Shown piece after piece: positions 26,317 to 34,986 of a DNA stretch of 64,000 nucleotides. The position numbers and the translations under genes were made by a program. The DNA lies in assembly GCA_942493245.1 (NCBI GenBank), contig OW818685.1:4960001-5024000 (forward strand), read 5' to 3'. Position 1 is the stretch's first letter; each line of letters starts with the position of its first letter. Under the pieces are notes generated by a model. It did not search any database. It saw only the letters and a program-made list of their open reading frames with translations, and was not told the DNA's origin. Source of the stretch: DAOPYU01 sp942493245. Lineage in GTDB: Bacteria; Sumerlaeota; Sumerlaeia; UBA8349.

Positions 26317-27135
26317 TCAGCCGCCAAACTGCACAAACAGGTCGTCGCCCTTGCCAAATTCGCCTTCCGTGCCCCCCGTGCCGTCGCCCGCCACACCGTT
26401 CGGCCCGAGGCTCAGAATCGTCGGACGGTCGAATTTCGTGGCGTCCTTGCCCAGGTACGTGCCCGTCACCACGCCGCTCGGCTCCACAATCGCGCCGGCG
26501 GGCACGCTGTTGGTGTTATTGTTCACGTCGCCCCGGAGAAAGAAGATGTAATCGTTGCCCCACGGATCGTTGGGAATCCCCGGATAATGTCCCGGCAGGA
26601 GGTTCGTGAAGGCGTTTGTCCCTTTTTCGTCATTCGTGATGGTGATGTACGGCCCGAACCACTTGTTGGCCGTGGTGCCGCCGGCGGCCGCCATGCTTTC
26701 GATCCCGAAAAGGCGCCGGTAGGCTGCGTCGGCCACCGCCTGACTTCCGAAGTCGACGATCTCCTGATTTTTCAACGTGATGAAAAGACTGACCGTGGGG
26801 CTGACCGTGAAAACGTTATTGAGCGTTTCGTCCCCGATCCCGTCTTGGGTGTCGGTGGGGCCGAACCCCATGCCGTCTCCGGTAGCGGTATCGTCGAGCG
26901 CGAAAAGGCGCAGGTAGTAATTGAGATCAGTGGCGGCGCGCTCCTCGGCGTCGGCCAGGCGGCGCAGCTCATCCTGGCAGGCGGTGATGCGCGCCTGCTC
27001 GGCCCGGCGGCCCACCGACGGCACCAGCATCACGGTGAGCACCGAGATGATGATGAGGGCAATGAGCAGTTCAATAAGATTGAAACCGGCGCGGCGGCTG
27101 GTAAAACGCGGCTTGGGGTAAGAATGACGGCTCAT
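26317..27135 (-). CDS. GspG-like pseudopilin, member 3 of tandem array
   Basis: 272 residues from ATG 27135 with CAGGAGA upstream. Cleavage region RRAGFNLIELLIALIIISVL (Gly-Phe; Glu at +5). Signature elements: WFGPYITI, DPWGNDYIFF, LSLGPNGVAGDG and terminal KGDDLFVQFGG. It shares YYLRLFALDD with the YYVPLQVLDD of member 4, so the array arose by duplication followed by strong divergence. Confidence 0.87.
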   Translation of the reverse strand: MSRHSYPKPRFTSRRAGFNLIELLIALIIISVLTVMLVPSVGRRAEQARITACQDELRRLADAEERAATDLNYYLRLFALDDTATGDGMGFGPTDTQDGIGDETLNNVFTVSPTVSLFITLKNQEIVDFGSQAVADAAYRRLFGIESMAAAGGTTANKWFGPYITITNDEKGTNAFTNLLPGHYPGIPNDPWGNDYIFFLRGDVNNNTNSVPAGAIVEPSGVVTGTYLGKDATKFDRPTILSLGPNGVAGDGTGGTEGEFGKGDDLFVQFGG

Positions 27136-27234
27136 AACGCGATCTCTCCTGAGTTTCGTTCTGTGTCCGTGTGGCCAGTTCAACGGCTGACCGGGTTTGA
27201 ATGATAGATGACGACACCCAGCGTGTCTGTTCTT

Positions 27235-27909
27235 TTAGAACTCGTTTTTCAGATCGTCGGAACCTTCGCGGCCCAGTTCTCCGGAGTTCGGAATGGCGTC
27301 TCTATTCCACGGACGATAATCCGCCGGATTGGTCGCCGTGCTTGCGGCTCCCGGCCGCCCATCGGGACCCAGACTGTAAACAGCCCTCACCTCAATGGAC
27401 TTTGAGTTCAACGACCCATTCAGAAAGGATACGATATAAGGATTTCCCCAAGGATCGAGAGGATAGCGAAGTTCCCGAAGCATGTCGGTGCTTTGCACCG
27501 GGTAAATCGGTCCCGAGGGGGAAATCAGGTACCCAAAAGATGTTGCCATTCTATCCATCGAGAGGGAATTGTTGAAGGTCGTGTAGGGTCCGGCCCAGCT
27601 GGCAAGAAGAGTCGGGACGTTGTCCGTGTGTTGCATCCACTGGCCACCCGGATCCCTGATGATCCAGGAATCGGGCAGGTTTATGCTTGCGTAACATTGC
27701 AGCGGGAAATAGTTCCGGGTTTCAGCCTGGCAGAGGGTGATAATGTTGGCCAATGTTCTGAGATCGGCCATGGCTGCGGATTTGCGCGACTCCTCCACCC
27801 GCACGCGCAATTGCTGCACCAGGATCAGCGACAGGATCGCCATGATGGAAGCCACGGCCACCAGTTCAATGACGGTAAAAGCGGAACGGCGTTTGGCGTT
27901 GCGAAGCAT
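27235..27909 (-). CDS. GspG-like pseudopilin, member 2 of tandem array
   Basis: 224 residues from ATG 27909 with CGAGGACC upstream. RRSAFTVIELVAVASIMAIL has Ala-Phe at the cleavage site and Glu at +5. Signature elements: WAGPYTTF, YPLDPWGNPYIVSF, YSLGPDGRPGAAS and terminal EGSDDLKNEF. It contains NYFPLQCYASINLPDSW, the equivalent of the YVPLQ segment of member 4. Confidence 0.87.
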   Translation of the reverse strand: MLRNAKRRSAFTVIELVAVASIMAILSLILVQQLRVRVEESRKSAAMADLRTLANIITLCQAETRNYFPLQCYASINLPDSWIIRDPGGQWMQHTDNVPTLLASWAGPYTTFNNSLSMDRMATSFGYLISPSGPIYPVQSTDMLRELRYPLDPWGNPYIVSFLNGSLNSKSIEVRAVYSLGPDGRPGAASTATNPADYRPWNRDAIPNSGELGREGSDDLKNEF

Positions 27910-28009
27910 GGTACTCGGTCCTCGACTCCGTTTGGTATCTTTTCCGCAGGCGACCGAAGGCCCGAAAGGCCGCGCCTGAGACACAAGGCAACCGTTCAGG
28001 GCGCCCTCT

Positions 28010-28915
28010 TTATCGAATCCGCTGGATGATATCGTCCGACCCGTCATCCAGAATGCCGGGAATCCCGCCCCCCGGCGCATACCCGAAATCTCTGCGCAGG
28101 GCCTTTGTCTGATTTCCACTCATTAACTCCGAACTGCGCAGCGCGGTGAACTGGCCCGGCGTGCCGGTCGTCCGATAAAGCCCATAGATGTTCACCACCG
28201 TATTGGGATCGCCCGCCGCCACGTTCAATTTCTCGTCCGCAAACCCGCCGGGAATCCCATTGGCGCCATAGCTGACCACGGCGGCCAGATAGGTGGCTTC
28301 CTCGGTGGGAGAGCCGATCCAGCTGTAGGTCGCGCCGTTGTAGACCACCGCTCCCGGTCCATCCGGAGTCGTTGGAGGGCCGTACCGAACCTTGATGAGA
28401 TAGACCACATAGGGGTTGCCCCAGGGATCGGCGGGCCAGATGAGCAATTTATCGGCGCTCGAACCCAAGTCGGGAATCTCCATTTTGCACAGGTAACCGC
28501 TGCTGCCGCCCGCCACCAGACCGGCGCGCTCGGCGCCGATGTTCAGGTAACTGCCCCCCTTGCCCCAGTTGGTATAAACCTGACTGGTCTTGCCCGTCAG
28601 CATGCCGTCGGGAAACCCCATGGCGTCAAACGACTTGGGCAGCACGTACTGGGAGGAAGCCAGACGCTGGAGGTCCGGCACGGCAAAATTCAGATACCCG
28701 ATGCGGGGAAGGAAACCGATGTCGAACTGCGCGGTCGTCAGAGCGTTGGCCACGGAACGGGCGTCGGCGAAGGACGCCTTGCGTTCGGTCTGCTGCATGG
28801 TCTCGCGTACGTTGAAGATAAGCATCGAGGAGAGGATGGCTAGAATGGCGCAAATCACGAGAATTTCAATCAGCGTAAAACCGCTGGAACTGCGCCCCGG
28901 GTGCCGAGAGAACAT
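28010..28915 (-). CDS. GspG-like pseudopilin, member 1 of tandem array
   Basis: 301 residues from ATG 28915 with CAGGAGA upstream; first gene of the array in transcription order. SSGFTLIEILVICAILAILS gives a Gly-Phe cleavage site and Glu at +5. Signature elements: WPADPWGNPYVVYL, VSYGANGIPGGFADE and terminal DDGSDDIIQRIR. It is the longest member. The plus-strand frame over it is a shadow. Confidence 0.87.
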   Translation of the reverse strand: MFSRHPGRSSSGFTLIEILVICAILAILSSMLIFNVRETMQQTERKASFADARSVANALTTAQFDIGFLPRIGYLNFAVPDLQRLASSQYVLPKSFDAMGFPDGMLTGKTSQVYTNWGKGGSYLNIGAERAGLVAGGSSGYLCKMEIPDLGSSADKLLIWPADPWGNPYVVYLIKVRYGPPTTPDGPGAVVYNGATYSWIGSPTEEATYLAAVVSYGANGIPGGFADEKLNVAAGDPNTVVNIYGLYRTTGTPGQFTALRSSELMSGNQTKALRRDFGYAPGGGIPGILDDGSDDIIQRIR

Positions 28916-29971
28916 GGCACATCTCCTGATCGTGAAATACCCGCCCCGCCAAGCCAGGCGGCCCGGCAGAAGGGTTTCGGCGGGAGGACCAAGCGTCGGA
29001 CCATACAAAACCCCTCTACCATGTACTTTATCTTTTTTGCAGCCGAATGTCAAGGAGAAACGAAAAAATCTGCATGCGCCGTTTCGGAAGAACGTCGTGC
29101 ATCCGGACCATGAATACAAACCGGGAAGTCTTCCCTTATGTTGTACGCTGTTTTTCTCTTCAAAAATATCTTCTCTGACGGAGAGCGCCTTGCGCGCGGA
29201 ACGCCTCTCTTTTCTTTTCCGAAGAAACGCGCAACACCCCGCAACGCGTCCGCGATCCTGATCGCAAGGGGGCCTGTTTCTCCGCCTTCGAGACCCGACT
29301 GTTCCACCGTTCCGCAACGGCCCGAAAACCGCAGCGGAACGCGCCAGTAAGGCTTTTCTCTCACGCGGGCGAAAGCGCCCGCCCTCCCCGAAGGCCCGCC
29401 TCCCCGCATCGGAAAGCCTTGCCTCGGAAGAGAAATTCTTTGTTTGAAAAGGCCGGGGGGAAATCCGACGTGACGGAAACACAACACGCGGCCTTGCAGA
29501 CCGGCCCTGCTTTTCATCCGCAAAAACAAGAGCGGGAAACGCGCGCCATTTTTCAACGGCGGCTCTCGGGACGGCAAATCTTGAGCGCGGGGTTTGCGGC
29601 TTCCGCATTTTACGGGCGGAGAAAATCCCAACCCGCTTTCCCCTGAGAACCGGGTGGAAAATCGGGAGCGTTCACTTTATCCAATATACGGGGAAAATAT
29701 TTCCCGCCGGGCGGCATGCGGAATTGCGGAGCGAACGGCCCTCCCGCAAACCGCTGCCGGGAAGCGGAACAACAGTTGGCAAAAAGATTGCCGTGCCGCA
29801 GGGTAACACTTCCAAAAGGCGCCATAACCTCGGGATCGAATATTCCTTCCTCGAAACGCGACAATCGAGTATAAAATGTTTTGTCTGTATTGCCGGATTC
29901 GTTCCCGGGGGACAGGTTGAACACTTCCCCCATTTCGACAGGGTTCCAAAACTGAAAGGAGAAAGTCGCCC
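28916..29971. other. 1,056-bp gene-free region
   Basis: Lies between the start of the pseudopilin array (leftward) and a rightward gene, so it should hold two divergent promoters. The frames here are short, mutually contradictory and without start signals. The only structure I recognise is a decayed MITE right end at about 29320-29400. Confidence 0.5.
29320..29400 (-). repeat. Decayed MITE fragment
   Basis: CCGAAAACCGCAGCGGAACG followed by a G+C hairpin (GCGGGCGAAAGCGCCCGC) matches the right end of the MITE in minus orientation. Confidence 0.5.
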
Positions 29972-31429
29972 ATGCGGCCCACCTCATCCCGAGTCCTCGC
30001 GAGCCTGCTCGTCCTGCTCGCCGTCACTCCGCTGGCCCACGCGGCCTTCCGGCTCGAACTGATCCCCGAGGAATACCGGAGACCCGTTCCCCCCGAGTAT
30101 CCAGGTTCTCTCCCCAACTCTTCCGATCGCTGGCAGGGGGGAGAGGCCCAGAGTTCTTACTGGCCCAGTCAGGACATGGAAAAACTGCTGATCAATCAGA
30201 ACGTGAAAAAGTTGCCCCAGGGCGCCCGGGGGGTTCGCCTGAGTAAAATCTATCTCGATTTCGTGAACCCCATCCTGGTTGCGGTGTATGCCCGGGAGGA
30301 AAAGGGGCCGCTCGACGCCATCGTTTTTGACCTCAACGGAGACGGCGACCTCACAAACGATCCCGAGTATGTTGGGTTCGCGGATGAGACATTCGCTTAC
30401 GACTTTCCGAATAGTGCGCCAGGGGGGGAGTCTGTTCGGACTAAAGAAATCGATTATCCCATCCCGAATGCGCCCCCCTGCAAAGTGAGGGTGGTGTTGA
30501 AATGGAGCGGGATCTTGGTTCAGAGCAACCTCTGGTTGCGGGGAAAATCCGTCCTGAACGGACGGGAACTCGACACCGTGATTGAATGCGGGGATGGGAA
30601 CCCTGCAACCCGCCGGATTCAACTCGACCTCAATCGGGAAGGGAAGTTCAAACCCTTTTACACGGGGTGGGGAAATTCTCGCTCCAGTCTGAACGAGTTC
30701 CGGTTGCCCCTGGTTCTGTGGCAGGGTGTTCTGTATGAGGGGGTGTTTGATAAAACCCGGATGGAACTGAACTGGACTCGCTGTCCCCAGGGGAAACTCG
30801 ATCTCAAGTTCGAAACCCTCCCGAAAATCACGGGGTTGAGCGGCGTTTTTGCAGACTCCCGAAACGCGTGGAAAATCTTTGCGGATTCCGAGCGGGAACC
30901 CCAGATTCCCCTGAAGGCCGGGGAAGTCCATCTCAACGTCCATCTTTCCCTGAAGACCGAGTCCGGAAAAACGGGAGCCCTCGATTATTCACTGGATCGC
31001 CCCTTGACCATCCGAAACGGTGAAACCACCCCGTTGACCATTGAGAAACCGACCCTCGAAATCACCTTGAGGCAGTCGTCTTCCCTTTTGGTCTTGGGAC
31101 GGCAATCTAAAATATCAAGCGGGACCATGAAAATCTTCTCGTCAAGCCCCGTTCAATTTCTCATCCGGGACGCGCAGGGCCGACAGCTGACGGCAGGCGA
31201 GGGCATCCATGCTTTTGGAAAGGGAGCGGATCACAATTACGAATGGCGCCTCCCCCCGACCCTGAAAAAGGGAGACAAACTCAAAGTTTCTGTGACATGG
31301 GAGACGGAACTTTTCGGGAAGTTGGAGGCGGAGAAGGAAATCACCCTTGAGGACCTCACTTCCACTCCGAAAAACAACACGGGCAACAGTCCCGCGGCGC
31401 AAGACGATGTGACCATGCCGGAGAAGTGA
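29972..31429 (+). CDS. Secreted protein of unknown family, paralogue A
   Basis: 485 residues from ATG 29972 with AAAGGAG upstream. Signal peptide ASLLVLLAVTPLAHA. An EF-hand/dockerin-like acidic loop DLNGDGDLTNDP (about residues 120-131) and a second loop QLDLNREGKFKPF (about 214) suggest calcium binding. The C-terminal part looks beta-rich and ends in VTWETELFGKLEAEKEITLE. The next gene has the same layout and an almost identical C-terminal motif, so the two are a tandem duplication. No enzyme motif is visible. The C-terminal tail (TPKNNTGNSPAAQDDVTMPE) is low complexity. Confidence 0.75.
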   Translation: MRPTSSRVLASLLVLLAVTPLAHAAFRLELIPEEYRRPVPPEYPGSLPNSSDRWQGGEAQSSYWPSQDMEKLLINQNVKKLPQGARGVRLSKIYLDFVNPILVAVYAREEKGPLDAIVFDLNGDGDLTNDPEYVGFADETFAYDFPNSAPGGESVRTKEIDYPIPNAPPCKVRVVLKWSGILVQSNLWLRGKSVLNGRELDTVIECGDGNPATRRIQLDLNREGKFKPFYTGWGNSRSSLNEFRLPLVLWQGVLYEGVFDKTRMELNWTRCPQGKLDLKFETLPKITGLSGVFADSRNAWKIFADSEREPQIPLKAGEVHLNVHLSLKTESGKTGALDYSLDRPLTIRNGETTPLTIEKPTLEITLRQSSSLLVLGRQSKISSGTMKIFSSSPVQFLIRDAQGRQLTAGEGIHAFGKGADHNYEWRLPPTLKKGDKLKVSVTWETELFGKLEAEKEITLEDLTSTPKNNTGNSPAAQDDVTMPEK

Positions 31430-31458
31430 AAAAGGGAACCCCAAGGAGGGGATCGTCT

Positions 31459-33003
31459 ATGCAAAGATGGAGAATTCTGATACCCATGGGATTCGTTATC
31501 CTGTTGGGTCTGATGTTGGGGTTGTTTTATCTGAAGAAGTCCCGATTCCAAGGGGGAGATCCTTATCCCCTCGTCAAAGATGTGGGATTGGGCTCCCCTG
31601 GAAAGTTTCAGTGCGAACTCATCGGCCCGGAATACCGGGAGGCCCTCGATCGGTTTCTCCGTTTTCAATTCTATTCCTGCGATAACTCGCTCAAAGCGAA
31701 GAAATTGCCGGGAGACGCGCGTGAAGGAAAGATGGGACGGGTTGTATTCGATGGTGTAACCCCCGTTCTCTTCGTTCTTTATCATGCAAAGGAAGGTTTG
31801 CTCCCGGGCTTGTCGGTTCTCTCCCCCAGGAAAAAGATCCCCCAAGTGTTCAATTCCGTTATTTTTGACTTGAACGGCGACGAGGATCTATCCAATGACC
31901 CTCGATTTACCGGGTTCAAAGGACCGGAATCTTCTCCGATTAATCTTGGAGGATACCAAGTCGATTTTGGAGGCTACCAGGAAGGTGAGGCCGAGTTTCA
32001 GTTGCCCAATGGGACGACACACCATCTTCCGCTGGCATTGGGAACGAACTCGCTCCGGGTGAAAACGGATTTCTGGCTCAGAGGCAAAACTCTTTTCGAG
32101 GGCAAAGAGGTGGAAGCCGCCATTCTCAATCAAACCCCTCTGGGAATCGGTCCGCAATGTCCGGAACGTTCGGCGTTTCTGTTGCTCGATGTCAACGGGA
32201 ACGGGAAATTCGATTTTGACCCGCCTTATACCTTCAGAAAAACAGGACCGGAGGTGTTTCTTCTCCAGACCGGTGTTTCAATTCAAGGCGTTCTCTATGA
32301 TGCAAGATTCGACACCCCGAAGATGGAATTGATCCTGACCCGTTCGACCATTCCCCAGGGGAAGCTGGACCTCAAACCGAATTTTGCCTGTCAGATCAAA
32401 TCGTGGGAGGTTTCCATCTCGTACCTGGACTCGAAAAAGCAGAGCACCCCCACAGAATTCTATGGAACCGACAAAGACTTTCCGATCTCCCTGGAATCTT
32501 GCAACTCTCTGTCTATGCATGCAACGTTGTTCCTGGTCACCGAATCCAACAAAATGTATGTGACAGAGTTTGTCGTGGAATCTGTTCCTGTCGAGGAAGG
32601 CAAGACAACGATATTGCCGATTGGTCAGATCAAATCTTTCGAAATGACCCTGGATCAAATAGGTGGACCTCTTGTTATCAACCGGACCCTTCTGGGAGAA
32701 AACAATGTTTCATACAGTCGCGTTCTGCCGTTTTCAGAGACTTCGCCAAAGGATCCCAATTCCCCTGATATGTCGGGACCCAGTATGGGACGGCTTGTGT
32801 TCTACGATGCTCAGGGGAAACAGATTGGCGAGGACACCACGACGTTTGGACTGGGAGGCATTGATCAATCTTTCTGGGAAATTCCGAAGACGCTTGGAAA
32901 GGGCGAAAAAATCAAAGTTTTGTTGACGTGGGAGACGGAACTTTTCGGCAAACTGGAGGCGGAGAAGGAAATAATCCTCGAAGGCATCACCCCGGTCCCA
33001 TAG
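31459..33003 (+). CDS. Membrane-anchored or secreted protein of unknown family, paralogue B
   Basis: 514 residues from ATG 31459 with AAGGAGG upstream, 29 bases after the previous stop, so the two form an operon. One N-terminal hydrophobic segment (ILIPMGFVILLGLMLGLFYL) acts as anchor or uncleaved signal. Shared with paralogue A: the acidic loop SVIFDLNGDEDLSNDPRFTG, a second loop LLLDVNGNGKFDFDP, WLRGK(S/T)(V/L), a QGVLYDARFD/QGVLYEGVFD segment, PQGKLDLK and the C-terminal TWETELFGKLEAEKEIILE. The strong bidirectional hairpin at 33019-33060 follows. Confidence 0.75.
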   Translation: MQRWRILIPMGFVILLGLMLGLFYLKKSRFQGGDPYPLVKDVGLGSPGKFQCELIGPEYREALDRFLRFQFYSCDNSLKAKKLPGDAREGKMGRVVFDGVTPVLFVLYHAKEGLLPGLSVLSPRKKIPQVFNSVIFDLNGDEDLSNDPRFTGFKGPESSPINLGGYQVDFGGYQEGEAEFQLPNGTTHHLPLALGTNSLRVKTDFWLRGKTLFEGKEVEAAILNQTPLGIGPQCPERSAFLLLDVNGNGKFDFDPPYTFRKTGPEVFLLQTGVSIQGVLYDARFDTPKMELILTRSTIPQGKLDLKPNFACQIKSWEVSISYLDSKKQSTPTEFYGTDKDFPISLESCNSLSMHATLFLVTESNKMYVTEFVVESVPVEEGKTTILPIGQIKSFEMTLDQIGGPLVINRTLLGENNVSYSRVLPFSETSPKDPNSPDMSGPSMGRLVFYDAQGKQIGEDTTTFGLGGIDQSFWEIPKTLGKGEKIKVLLTWETELFGKLEAEKEIILEGITPVP

Positions 33004-33018
33004 CCACTGTCTGCCGTA

Positions 33019-33060
33019 AAAAGCGCGAAAGACGGTAGTTTTCGCGTCTTTCGCGCTTTT
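33019..33060. terminator. Bidirectional intrinsic terminator
   Basis: A 16-bp perfect stem (AAAAGCGCGAAAGACG, 33019-33034, with 33045-33060) has A runs on one arm and T runs on the other. It serves the convergent genes ending at 33003 (plus) and 33101 (minus). Confidence 0.88.
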
Positions 33061-33100
33061 CGCGGTTGAATAAAACCGTTTCCTCCCCCACAGAACCGAA

Positions 33101-33493
33101 TCAGGCGACTTTCACCTCGATCCGTTTCGGCTTGACCGCTTCCGCCTTGGGCAGGTGGAGCGTCAGAACGCCGTGCTTGAGTTCCGCCTCGATCTTCTCC
33201 TGGTCCACCGCGTCGGAGAGTTGGAACTGGCGGTAGAAGTTGAGCAGTTCGAACTCCTGGAGGACCGACGAACCCGGAAGCCCGTTGGTCGGCTTGCCGC
33301 TCAGGGTCAGGACGCCGTCGTCCACCCGCACCTCGAGGTTCTCGCGCGTCACTCCGGGCATGTCGGCCTTCACCACGAGGCCCTCTTCCGTTTCGTAAAT
33401 ATCCACCGGGGGGATGAGATACCGCGCGTCCTCGCGGGTGCCCGTCACGGCGGATTCCTGTTCCGGTCTGGTTACTGCCGTTGTCTCGGCCAT
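33101..33493 (-). CDS. Hsp20/alpha-crystallin small heat-shock protein
   Basis: 130 residues. The alpha-crystallin domain spans about 25-115: PPVDIYETEEGLVVKADMPG, LEVRVDDGVLTLSGK, and the conserved KHGVLTLHLPKAE near the end. It is an ATP-independent holdase that keeps unfolding proteins soluble. The C-terminal IxI motif is present in variant form (RIEVKVA). It is 54 bases downstream of a second Hsp20 gene, so the two form an operon, as is common for these proteins. Confidence 0.93.
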   Translation of the reverse strand: MAETTAVTRPEQESAVTGTREDARYLIPPVDIYETEEGLVVKADMPGVTRENLEVRVDDGVLTLSGKPTNGLPGSSVLQEFELLNFYRQFQLSDAVDQEKIEAELKHGVLTLHLPKAEAVKPKRIEVKVA

Positions 33494-33547
33494 GGTCGTG
33501 TCTCCTTTCCTGTCTGTTGCTTCCGTAATCCGTTCGCTGTCGGCGCC

Positions 33548-34018
33548 TCAGGCCACCTTGACGGTGATCTGGCGCGGTTTGGCGGTCTCCGCCTTGGGCA
33601 ACTTGATGCGCAGCAGGCCGTTCTTGTACTCCGCCTCGGCCTTTTCCTGCTCGACCTCAGCGGGCAGGGTGAACGAGCGGACAAAGTTCCCCGCCGCGCG
33701 TTCGTTGCGGTGGTACGCCTCGGGGCGCACTTCCTTGCCGGCCGACGGTTCCTTCTCACCCGAGATGGTCAGTTGGTTGCGAACCGCCTGAAGCTGAAGC
33801 GATGCGGGGTTCATACCGGGCGCGAGCGCCTGCACATAGACGTTTTCCGCGTCTTCGCTCACTTTGACGAGCGGATAGGACCGGGCCGCGCTGCCGGGCA
33901 GGAAGGAGTAGCGCTGGAACGGTCGCCATGTCGTGCCCAACCCCGTCCCTTCGAACAAGCGGTCCATTTCGCGCCGCATGCGATCCATCTCGCGAAACCA
34001 TTCCCATGTTCCTGTCAT
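33548..34018 (-). CDS. Hsp20/alpha-crystallin small heat-shock protein
   Basis: 156 residues from ATG 34018 with AGGAGGATC upstream. The Trp/Met/Arg-rich N-terminus (WEWFREMDRMRREMDRLFEG) is typical of class A Hsp20. The crystallin domain follows (about 50-145: VYVQALAPGMNPASLQLQ, GNFVRSFTLPAEVEQEKAEA), then YKNGLLRIKLPKAE and RQITVKVA. It is first in a two-gene operon. I looked for a CIRCE inverted repeat or a clear sigma-32 promoter upstream and did not find one. Confidence 0.93.
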   Translation of the reverse strand: MTGTWEWFREMDRMRREMDRLFEGTGLGTTWRPFQRYSFLPGSAARSYPLVKVSEDAENVYVQALAPGMNPASLQLQAVRNQLTISGEKEPSAGKEVRPEAYHRNERAAGNFVRSFTLPAEVEQEKAEAEYKNGLLRIKLPKAETAKPRQITVKVA

Positions 34019-34454
34019 GATCCTGATCCTCCTTGGTGTTGATTTTGTTCGCGCCCCCTGGGGAAAATCGCCCCGGAAGGGCCTTGAATCTTCTCTCCAG
34101 GTCTCCGGACGCCTCTGCCGCGTCCCCGCCTGGCGTTTGCCCTGATTACCATCAAAAGCCGTGCCAGCCCGCCTCCCGCACAGACGGGGAGATCGGGCCG
34201 AGAGGGGATGACTCTTGATAGCGGCCTATTATGAGTTTTATCAGTCCTGTACGAACTCTATGAACGAAGAGAATCTCCCTTGAGAAAAGAAGGGAGAGGG
34301 AGGAAAGACGGAGGGAAAACCTCCCGAAAGCGGGTCATTGTGACCCATTTCGCGGAGGAAATGCGTTATTTGGACACAGGCCCATAAGGGGAAGGAATGA
34401 GTCAATTCGACACAAAAGAGGGGGCGGTCCGGGAGGGCGGCCTTTTCAAGGATA
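34019..34454. other. Gene-free region upstream of the Hsp20 operon
   Basis: No credible frame. It contains the promoter region of the leftward Hsp20 genes; CATAAT (rightward ATTATG, 34229-34234) is a possible -10 but its -35 partner is poor. The rpsU terminator lies just beyond. Confidence 0.4.
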
Positions 34455-34488
34455 AAAAGAAAAGCCGCCCGGTTTGAGGGGGCGGCTT
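34451..34488 (-). terminator. Intrinsic terminator of rpsU
   Basis: AAGCCGCCC (34462-34470) pairs with GGGCGGCTT (34480-34488). Leftward it is followed by TTCTTTTTATCC. It lies 80 bases past the rpsU stop. Confidence 0.82.
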
Positions 34489-34567
34489 GCGAAAAATCTG
34501 GACTCAGGATGAAACCAGAAGATTCAAAAGATCCGGATCGAAACGATCGCGGTTTACGAGGGGGAGA

Positions 34568-34780
34568 TTACATCATCTCCAGTTTGCTGTTGATTTTCTG
34601 CATTTTGCGGCGATGCTTACGAACGGCTGCTTCCTGGGCGCGTTTGCGCGTGATGCTGGGCTTTTCGTAGAACTCGCGGCGACGCAGCTCGGTCAGGATA
34701 CCGGTCTTCTGGCACTCTTTTTTGAAACGCTTCAAGGCCTTTTCGATCGGCTCGCTGTCGTCCACCATGACAGTAATCAA
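34568..34780 (-). CDS. rpsU: Small ribosomal subunit protein bS21
   Basis: 70 residues. TTG 34780 is the start because alignment with bS21 (ITVMVDDSEPIEKALKRFKK against the usual (T)EIRVKDNESLESALRRFKR) leaves no gap and GGGGGTGAG lies upstream; an internal ATG four codons on would trim a conserved strand. CQKTGILTELRRREFYEKPS is the family signature, followed by a basic tail. bS21 sits at the platform of the 30S subunit near the anti-Shine-Dalgarno sequence. Monocistronic with its own promoter and terminator. Confidence 0.95.
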   Translation of the reverse strand: MITVMVDDSEPIEKALKRFKKECQKTGILTELRRREFYEKPSITRKRAQEAAVRKHRRKMQKINSKLEMM

Positions 34781-34867
34781 AGAAACTCACCCCCTCACTC
34801 TTCTGATTCACACGTTCCCACCCGAACATCCGTCTCTGGAGACCCAGAGCCACTCAGGCGGAAGGGC

Positions 34868-34896
34868 AGTATGCCCAAGGTTTTTACTTCTGTCAA
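34868..34896 (-). promoter_or_regulatory. Sigma-70-like promoter for rpsU
   Basis: On the minus strand a perfect TTGACA (34896-34891) is followed after 17 bases by CATACT (34873-34868). It lies about 90-115 bases upstream of the rpsU start. Confidence 0.5.
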
Positions 34897-34986
34897 ATAA
34901 AAAGAGATGACAAATCGAAAGGCGAACGATTTGCGGGACGGGAAATCGTGTGCCGACAATCCATCCCTCTTCCGCGCGCCGCAATG

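Noticed and set aside
34019..34454. CIRCE or sigma-32 control of the Hsp20 operon
   Set aside because: No TTAGCACTC-N9-GAGTGCTAA inverted repeat and no convincing heat-shock promoter found.
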